From: an uncultured Bacteroidales bacterium
Lineage (GTDB): Bacteria > Bacteroidota > Bacteroidia > Bacteroidales > UBA932
DNA: 59,181 bases
Direction: 5' to 3'
NCBI GenBank assembly: GCA_946402945.1
Contig: CAMIYB010000004.1
Location: forward strand, 1-59,181
This document shows, piece by piece, positions 50,372 through 56,437 of this stretch. Position 1 is the first letter of the stretch. Every line of letters begins with the position of its first letter. The position numbers were made by a program, and so were the translations under genes. The notes under the pieces are model-generated. The model saw nothing but the letters and a program-made list of their open reading frames with translations. It did no database searches and was not told where the DNA came from.

Positions 50372-51388
50372 ATGTCCAAGTATCAGAACATTGCGGTGAT
50401 CTACGGCAGTGACTCCTCCGAGTGGGAGGTCTCCTGCCGGAGCGGGGAGTACACCGCCTCCCGTATCGACGAGGCCCGCTACAATGTCTATGAAATCTTC
50501 GCCCGTTTCGGCCGCTGGCAACTGGTGGCCTTCCGCCGCAAGGATTCCATGCGCGTGACCTTCCCCGAGGGCGCCCGTCCGGAAGTGGACCGCAACGACT
50601 TTTCCGTCAATGTGTACGGAGAGAAAATCCGCCTGGATTTCGTCTATGTGATGCAGCATGGCAAGCCCGGCGAGAACGGACAGTTGCAGGGCTATCTCGA
50701 GATGCTCGGGATTCCCTACAGCAGTTGCTCCTCCTTTGTCTCCGCCCTTGTATTCGACAAATACTCCTGCAAGAGTTACCTGCGCGGCGTGGACTTCGTC
50801 CGCATGGCTCCGGACGCCTTTATCCGCAAGGGGGCCGACGAGGCCGCCTTCTGCGAGCAGACGGCCGCACGGCTTGGTTTCCCGCTTTTCGTCAAGCCGA
50901 CGGACGGTGGATCCAGTTTCGGCATTTCCAAGGTGCATGATCCCAAGGAGTTCGCCACCGCCCTGCGTTACGCCTTCTCCGAGGGAGAGACGGTCATCGT
51001 GGAAAAATACATCAAGGGCCGCGAGGTCACCTGTGCCGCCTATTTCGACGGGACCGGGGTCCGCGCCCTTCCCGTCATTGAAATCGTGACCGACAACGAA
51101 TACTTCGATTACGACGCCAAATACAATGGCAACAGCCAGGAAATCTGCCCGGCTCAGATTCCCGACGAACTCACCGCCCGGATCCAGGATGCGACCTGCC
51201 GCATCTATTCCCACCTGGGCTGCAAAGGGGTGGTCCGTATCGACTACATCGCCGCGGAGGACGGTCTCTATTTCCTGGAAGTCAACAACATTCCCGGCAT
51301 GACCAGCGCGTCGCTCGTGCCCAAGATGGTCCGTACGGCCGGCCTGGACATGAGCGCTTTCCTGACGACCATCATCGAAAACAACTGA
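50372..51388 (+). CDS. ddl: D-alanine-D-alanine ligase
   Basis: ATP-grasp enzyme that makes the D-Ala-D-Ala dipeptide for wall precursors, 338 residues. Marks: VMQHGKPGENGQLQGYLEML (HG..GE.G..QG), FPLFVKPTDGGSSFGISKV, VIVEKYIKGREVTCAAYFDG and the C-terminal metal/nucleotide part YFLEVNNIPGMTSASLVPKM. The N-terminus begins QNIAVIYGSDSSEWEVS, where most relatives have GG.S.E; this is a mild variation. Its start is 3 bp after the PBP1A stop and its stop shares a base with prmC (TGATG), so the wall precursor and synthase genes are co-expressed. Confidence 0.96.
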   Translation: MSKYQNIAVIYGSDSSEWEVSCRSGEYTASRIDEARYNVYEIFARFGRWQLVAFRRKDSMRVTFPEGARPEVDRNDFSVNVYGEKIRLDFVYVMQHGKPGENGQLQGYLEMLGIPYSSCSSFVSALVFDKYSCKSYLRGVDFVRMAPDAFIRKGADEAAFCEQTAARLGFPLFVKPTDGGSSFGISKVHDPKEFATALRYAFSEGETVIVEKYIKGREVTCAAYFDGTGVRALPVIEIVTDNEYFDYDAKYNGNSQEICPAQIPDELTARIQDATCRIYSHLGCKGVVRIDYIAAEDGLYFLEVNNIPGMTSASLVPKMVRTAGLDMSAFLTTIIENN

Positions 51389-52284
51389 TGCTGCTCTCCG
51401 ACCTGATGCGGGAAGGAAGGGCCTCCCTGTCGGCATTGTATCCGGCGGAGGAGGCCCGCTCCATGGTGGAGATGATTTGCGGGGACCTGCTGGGGACCCG
51501 CCCTTATACGGCTGTCGTAGAGCCGGGTTTCCAGGTGACGGAGGAGGGCGCGGCGGCCGTCCGTGCCGCCCTGGCGCGGCTTGCCGCCGGGGAGCCCGTC
51601 CAATATGTGCTGGGCTATGCCGAGTTCGCCGGCCGTCGCTTTCGGGTCGGTCCGGGCGTGCTGATTCCCCGGCCCGAGACGGAGCAGCTCTGCCGCCTGG
51701 CCCGGGAAAGGGCCGAGAGCTTTTCCCACCCTGTCCGTGTGCTGGACCTCTGTACGGGCTCCGGCTGCATCGCCTGGACCCTGGCCCTGGATCTTCCCGG
51801 CGCACGGGTGACGGGGGTGGATATCTCGGACGAAGCGCTCTCCTATGCCCGCAGTCAGCCCCTGGCTGTCCCGGGGATGGAAATCCCCCTTTTCCTGAAA
51901 GGGGATGTCCGGGCCGATCTTCCCTTTCCGGAGGCATCCTTTGACCTGCTGCTGTCCAATCCGCCCTATGTCTGCCAGTCCGAACGGATGCAGATGCGCC
52001 CCAATGTCCTGGAGCACGAACCGCCGCTGGCCCTATTTGTCCCCGATGACGATCCCCTGCTTTTTTACCGTGCTCTCGCGCGGCAGGCGAAACGGCTTCT
52101 CTCGCCGGAGGGCCTGGGACTTGTCGAGATCAATGCGGCCTTAGGCCCTGATACAGAGCGTCTTTTCCGTGATGCCGGCTTCGCCCGGACGTGGCTCCTG
52201 CGCGATTTCTCGGATCGCGACCGTTTTGTGATATTCCAAAAAAACGCCGCTGCAGCCGCATCCTGGCCCGTTCCTGAAAAATAA
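51388..52284 (+). CDS. prmC: Peptide-chain-release-factor N5-glutamine methyltransferase
   Basis: Methylates the GGQ glutamine of RF1/RF2, 298 residues. The N-terminal helical domain spans about 1-80 and includes AGEPVQYVLGYAEFAGRRF; the family signature GVLIPRPETEQLC comes next. Motif I is LDLCTGSGCIAW, and the catalytic NPPY is at 191-194 (LSNPPYVCQSE). The segment EPPLALFVPDDDPLLFYRAL is also characteristic. A terminator-like hairpin lies right after the stop at 52286-52317. Translationally coupled to ddl. Confidence 0.96.
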   Translation: MLLSDLMREGRASLSALYPAEEARSMVEMICGDLLGTRPYTAVVEPGFQVTEEGAAAVRAALARLAAGEPVQYVLGYAEFAGRRFRVGPGVLIPRPETEQLCRLARERAESFSHPVRVLDLCTGSGCIAWTLALDLPGARVTGVDISDEALSYARSQPLAVPGMEIPLFLKGDVRADLPFPEASFDLLLSNPPYVCQSERMQMRPNVLEHEPPLALFVPDDDPLLFYRALARQAKRLLSPEGLGLVEINAALGPDTERLFRDAGFARTWLLRDFSDRDRFVIFQKNAAAAASWPVPEK

Positions 52285-52285
52285 A

Positions 52286-52317
52286 CGTTTACATTTTCGG
52301 TAAACGCTTTTTCTTTT
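52286..52317 (+). terminator. Intrinsic terminator after prmC
   Basis: Arms 52286-52292 (CGTTTAC) and 52300-52306 (GTAAACG) pair perfectly over 7 bp around a 7-base loop, followed by CTTTTTCTTTT. A one-off promoter box (TCTCTTTG, 52319-52326) follows for the lipoprotein gene. Confidence 0.75.
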
Positions 52318-52349
52318 GTCTCTTTGTGGCGGATTAAGATCGTGAAGCC

Positions 52350-53555
52350 ATGAAAAAGACACTTGTTTTCCTGTCATTCTGCCTGCTTGCGGCATGTGAA
52401 ACCATCGACCGGACCGGGATGGACCCCGCCCTTCCGGAAGCCCCGGCCACCATCAGTCTGGAGGAGGTGGCGCGCCTTTTTGCGGAACTCCCGCTCGGGC
52501 CGGAACACGTTCAGGAGGTCCACGACGCCACCGAAGCCTCGTCCGGGAATGGTTATGACGAAGAATACACCCTGCGCGACCTTTTCGCCGACCCGGGCTC
52601 CGGCGTGGGCGACGCCGCCACCAAGGCGGCCGGCTACCCGCTCCCTACCAAATCCTACGCGAATCCGCTCCGGGATGTGATTGCTGAACACGTCCGTGCC
52701 AAGGTCACCAAGGCGGAGGGCGGTCTTACGCCCGAGGAGTACCTCGAGGCCCTCAGCAGTTCCGATTTCCAGGTCTATTGGCCCTATATGGACGATTGGG
52801 ACGGAAAGACCTGGCCCGTCATCACCTTCGATCCGGCCGACGGATCTTCGCGCAATTTCGGGTATGAATTGCTGGAGGGACCGGACGGGAGCCGCCGGGT
52901 GGAGACGGTTCTCGTCGATGAGGAAATGGCCCGGAGCCGCCCGGTCTGGGTCATCAACCGCAATGACGACAGCGCCTTCACCTCCCTGGAACTGCGCCGG
53001 CGCCTGGACCCCGACTGGGGCAGCGGCGGCGGAGAAATTCTCGTCCGCCCCCGCACAAAAGCCCCGGAAGGCGCGGTGCTGCGCACCCTGGTACTTAAGG
53101 ATTTCCTTGCCCATCGAAACTATGATCCCTGGTTCTGCGGCGCCAGCGAATTCTTCTGCAAGATCGGGGCGGTGGAGGATTTCTTCGCTTCGACGGAGGC
53201 AGAAATGCGGCTTTACACCCCCACCGTTACCGATTTTATGGTGGTCGTGCGCCGGAAGGAAGTGGGGCAGCGCAAGCCCTTCAATGCGGTGCTCGTTTCG
53301 CGCTGGAGCGAACAGTTGGATGCGGCGGCCTTCCTCCTGACGGAAGACGACGGGGGCTCGCAGACCGACTGGAAATGCACGGCGGAGGTCAAACTCGACT
53401 CCAAGACCTGGGGCATCAATCTGGTCATCCCTTTCCGAAGCCGGGACGATATCGTCTGGCGGGGCCAGCTTTCAAGCCGCTACTTCGAGAAGTACAACGG
53501 TCTCACCGGCCATTTCGGCGACGTGGACCTGACCTTCGAAATCCTCACCCTTTGA
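52350..53555 (+). CDS. Lipoprotein of unknown function
   Basis: A 401-residue protein not recognised as any family. The SPII signal is MKKTLVFLSFCLLAAC (Cys 16). The mature part starts acidic; around 80-125 is KSYANPLRDVIAEHVRAKVT. Residues about 150-300 are rich in beta-type alternation (VYWPYMDDWDGKTWPVITFD, PVWVINRNDDSAFTSLELRR). A Cys pair sits in WFCGASEFFCKIG (about 262-269). The end GLTGHFGDVDLTFEILTL looks like a closing beta sheet. Transcribed alone; its 3' end overlaps the convergent U32 gene by 11 bp. Probably on the outer membrane facing the periplasm or outside. Confidence 0.8.
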   Translation: MKKTLVFLSFCLLAACETIDRTGMDPALPEAPATISLEEVARLFAELPLGPEHVQEVHDATEASSGNGYDEEYTLRDLFADPGSGVGDAATKAAGYPLPTKSYANPLRDVIAEHVRAKVTKAEGGLTPEEYLEALSSSDFQVYWPYMDDWDGKTWPVITFDPADGSSRNFGYELLEGPDGSRRVETVLVDEEMARSRPVWVINRNDDSAFTSLELRRRLDPDWGSGGGEILVRPRTKAPEGAVLRTLVLKDFLAHRNYDPWFCGASEFFCKIGAVEDFFASTEAEMRLYTPTVTDFMVVVRRKEVGQRKPFNAVLVSRWSEQLDAAAFLLTEDDGGSQTDWKCTAEVKLDSKTWGINLVIPFRSRDDIVWRGQLSSRYFEKYNGLTGHFGDVDLTFEILTL

Positions 53556-55377
53556 CCGTCATCTCGCAGCGGGCGCAGTCGAAGTCCAGGCGGAGGCGGC
53601 GGCCGTTGTTCAGCAGGTAGAGGGGCCCTTTGTCCGGCCGGCCGGTCTGCTTGGGGCAGAGGCCCATCTGGTGGCGGACGCAGTAGCGCGTGCGCATCAG
53701 TTCCGCGCCGGCGGGATGGGCGAGTTCGAAGGCCGGATCGATGTGGGTGGCGCCCGCTTCGGTCCAGACGGCCCTGGCGATGGAATTGGCGACATTGGCC
53801 TTGTAGGAAAGGTCGGTGCGGAAGGCCGGGCGGGGCGATGCGGACGGGGCGCGCTGGATGGGACGCATCCGGCAGGGCCCGGCGCCCAGGCTTTCCGCCA
53901 GACCGCGGCGGATGTCGTTGATCCGGGCGGCTCCGAGCATGGGGACGGCCCCCTCGACGCGGATTTCCCCCACCGAGAAGATAAAGTCGCCGGCGGAACG
54001 GGACAATTGCTCCCGCAGGGCATCCAGCATCCGGTCGGGATTCCGGCTTGCATCGGGTGCGGGAGGCAGGTCGAGCACGGCGTGGCGGCCATCCGCAGAA
54101 GTAGCCTCAGCGTGGACGGCGCGGTCTTCGGCGAGGGTCAGGCGGATTTCCGCGGGAATCAGCCGGCGGCAGGCCTTACGCTCCAGGATCCGTTCGAAGG
54201 CGGCGCTGAGGTTGCGGTAGAGGGTCACTCCGGCGGCCAGGCCCCTTACCGGGCGGGTGTGGATGACATTTCCTTCGCAGCGATCGGCACGGAAGCCGGC
54301 GAGTCCCTCCCGGCTCGGGAAGGAGAATCCGTCACCGTTGGCCAGACGGATTCCGTCCCGGCGCAGGTCCACTGTCACGGCCACGGCGCCCCGTCCGTCC
54401 GGACGGACCTGGCGCACGGTTCCGATCTCCTCTCCGACGCTTTTAGGCGTATCCATGGCGGCCCAGTCGCCTTTGCTGCCATCCAGGTAGAGTTCCGTGT
54501 AACCCCGGTTGAAGGTCTTGTCCGGATCGGGCGTGAAACCGCCCTCGATCCGGCCGAAGGAGGCCCTCCGGTAGCGCAGCGGATCCCGGGCGACGAGATC
54601 GTCGAGGGCCAGGGAATACTCCCTGACTACGTTTTTGACATAGGAGGCGTTCTTGAGACGGCCTTCAATCTTGAAGGAGCAGATGCCTTCCCCGGCCAGT
54701 TCTTCCAGCCGTCCGAGCAGGTTGTAGTCCTTGAGCGAAAGGACGGCTTTGTCGCGCAGCAGCACCTTGCCGCTGCCGTCCGTCAGGTCGTAGCGCGAGC
54801 GGCAGGCCTGGATGCAGGCCCCGCGGTTGGCGCTCCGGCCGGCGATGTGCTCGGAGAGGTAGCACTGTCCGCTGTAGCAGACACAGAGGGCGCCGTGGAC
54901 GAAGAACTCCAGTTCGCAGGAGGTCGCCTTGCGGATGGCGCGTACCTGTTCCAGGGACAACTCCCGCTCAAGGACCAGACGCGTGAAGCCGAGCCCTTCG
55001 TAGAAAGCCGCGGCCTCGGGGGTGCGGATGGCGCACTGGGTGGACGCGTGCAGGGGGATCCGGCCGCTGGAAAGACGGGTCACCGCCAGATCCTGGACAA
55101 TCAGCCCGTCCGCCCCGGCCGCTTCCAACTCCGCGAGCAGGTCTCCGGCCTGCGCCAGTTCCTCCTCATATATTATGGTGTTGAAAGTAACATAGATGCG
55201 GACCCCGAAACGGTGGGCGTAGTCGCAGAGGCGACGGATATCCTCTACGCTGTTTCCGGCCGCCTGGCGCGCCCCGAAGGCCGGCCCTGCGATATACACG
55301 GCATCGGCACCGCAGTCAATGGCTGCGATGCCGATATCCGTCGTCCTGGCCGGAGCCAGCAGTTCGAGGTCTGTCAT
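53545..55377 (-). CDS. U32-family protein (RlhA/TrhP-like RNA hydroxylation enzyme)
   Basis: A 610-residue cytoplasmic protein. It starts LELLAPARTTDIGIAAIDCGADAVYI, a TIM-barrel-like U32 opening. The family Cys cluster is GALCVCYSGQCYLSEHIAGR and NRGACIQACRSRYDL, which in RlhA/YegQ homologues holds an iron-sulfur cluster. FKIEGRLKNASYVKNVVREY is the other U32 signature. The name 'peptidase' is historical; characterised members hydroxylate rRNA or tRNA using prephenate. A C-terminal extension carries four more Cys (RYCVRHQMGLC and FDCARCEM), maybe a metal site. Next to the TPR gene with a 1-bp gap, so the two form an operon. Confidence 0.9.
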   Translation of the reverse strand: MTDLELLAPARTTDIGIAAIDCGADAVYIAGPAFGARQAAGNSVEDIRRLCDYAHRFGVRIYVTFNTIIYEEELAQAGDLLAELEAAGADGLIVQDLAVTRLSSGRIPLHASTQCAIRTPEAAAFYEGLGFTRLVLERELSLEQVRAIRKATSCELEFFVHGALCVCYSGQCYLSEHIAGRSANRGACIQACRSRYDLTDGSGKVLLRDKAVLSLKDYNLLGRLEELAGEGICSFKIEGRLKNASYVKNVVREYSLALDDLVARDPLRYRRASFGRIEGGFTPDPDKTFNRGYTELYLDGSKGDWAAMDTPKSVGEEIGTVRQVRPDGRGAVAVTVDLRRDGIRLANGDGFSFPSREGLAGFRADRCEGNVIHTRPVRGLAAGVTLYRNLSAAFERILERKACRRLIPAEIRLTLAEDRAVHAEATSADGRHAVLDLPPAPDASRNPDRMLDALREQLSRSAGDFIFSVGEIRVEGAVPMLGAARINDIRRGLAESLGAGPCRMRPIQRAPSASPRPAFRTDLSYKANVANSIARAVWTEAGATHIDPAFELAHPAGAELMRTRYCVRHQMGLCPKQTGRPDKGPLYLLNNGRRLRLDFDCARCEMTVKG

Positions 55378-55378
55378 G

Positions 55379-56326
55379 TTATTTGCTCAGCGCAGTGATC
55401 TGCTTCTGGGCTTCGGGACCGTATTTCTCGTCGGAGGCGACTTTCTTGTAGTACTCCAGGGCTTTGGCCTTGTTGCCGCTCTGGTGGTAGAGGGCGCCGA
55501 TGGTATAAGTGATGGCCGCGGCTCTCTTGTCGTCGGGGGCGGCCTCCAGGAACTTCTCGTAATAACCGATGGCGTCGGAGGCTTTGTTGATCTTGCTGGC
55601 AGCCTGGCCGGCCAGATAATAGGCATTGGCGCTGACGTTATACTGGAGGGATTCCTCGGCCAGGGCGATGGCGTCGGCGTTCTTTCCTTCCTTCAGTTTG
55701 GCCTGGGCCTTCTTCAGGAAAGCCTTGCCGAGCACGCTCTTGGCTTTTTCACCCTGCCCGTTGGCTTCCGCGAGGACGAGGGCTTCCTTGGCTCCGTCCA
55801 GGTCGCCGGTGTTGGTCAGGCACTGGACCAGACGCAGGGCGGCATTGCCGTTGGAGGGATCTCCGTCGAGTACTTTGCGGTAGGATTCCGCGGCGGCGGC
55901 GAAGTTCTTCTCTCCGAATGCGGCGTTGGCCTCGGCCATGTTCTTGGCATTCACGATCTGGGGCACCAGTTCGTCGGCTTCGGCGGCGATATCGGCGTCG
56001 CCATATTCTTTAGCGGCGGCCTTGGCTTCGTCCACCTTGGCGAGGGCGGCGTCGAAATCCTTCTTGTTGTAGGCGTCCTTTCCGAGGGAGAGGATGAGCC
56101 CGGGGATGACTTTCTTGCAGTTGGCGACGAGTTCCGCACCGTCTTCACCGCAGGCCTCGCCCATCTTGAGGGCTTCCTGGAAAGCGGCCAGGGCCTCGGC
56201 CTTGTGGCTGATAGCGAGCAGTTCGGCTCCGTTGTTGTAGGTTTCGGTGGCGGAAGCCATGTCCTGGGCGGATGCCAGCCCTGCTGACAGGATGAGGACA
56301 GCGAGGGCAAGAATAATCTTTTTCAT
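55379..56326 (-). CDS. Exported TPR-repeat protein
   Basis: A 315-residue periplasmic protein. The start at 56326 yields the signal peptide MKKIILALAVLILSAGLASA (Ala-x-Ala, no lipobox). The mature part is all helical with TPR-like repeats: ATETYNNGAELLAISHKAEA, AFGEKNFAAAAESYRKVLDG, DAIGYYEKFLEAAPDDKRAA and ALYHQSGNKAKALEYYKKVA. TPRs bind protein partners; the partner is unknown. Codons are strongly biased to a few G/C-ending forms, suggesting high expression. It precedes the U32 gene in one operon and is divergent from the M16-like gene. Confidence 0.85.
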   Translation of the reverse strand: MKKIILALAVLILSAGLASAQDMASATETYNNGAELLAISHKAEALAAFQEALKMGEACGEDGAELVANCKKVIPGLILSLGKDAYNKKDFDAALAKVDEAKAAAKEYGDADIAAEADELVPQIVNAKNMAEANAAFGEKNFAAAAESYRKVLDGDPSNGNAALRLVQCLTNTGDLDGAKEALVLAEANGQGEKAKSVLGKAFLKKAQAKLKEGKNADAIALAEESLQYNVSANAYYLAGQAASKINKASDAIGYYEKFLEAAPDDKRAAAITYTIGALYHQSGNKAKALEYYKKVASDEKYGPEAQKQITALSK

Positions 56327-56392
56327 CGTTCGTATGGTTTTGTTTAACATAATCTTTGGTACTGCATTTGCTGAAAATGCCGCAGCATTCCA

Positions 56393-56400
56393 CAAAAGTA
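56393..56400 (-). promoter_or_regulatory. -7 promoter box for the TPR-U32 operon
   Basis: Minus strand TACTTTTG is an exact consensus match 67 bp upstream of the TPR start codon. It lies 13 bp from the divergent box at 56414-56421. Confidence 0.55.
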
Positions 56401-56413
56401 CTAAAAAGTTTCT

Positions 56414-56421
56414 TATTTTTG
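56414..56421 (+). promoter_or_regulatory. -7 promoter box for the M16-like gene
   Basis: Exact TATTTTTG match 16 bp upstream of the M16-like start codon. Face to face with the TPR promoter, so the two polymerase footprints overlap. Confidence 0.6.
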
Positions 56422-56437
56422 TAGAAATAATCCGAGA

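Noticed and set aside
47894..51937. A 1347-codon open frame antisense to PBP1A, ddl and prmC
   Set aside because: Crosses several clear genes, has no recognisable motifs and no promoter; it is a coding shadow of G/C-rich third positions.
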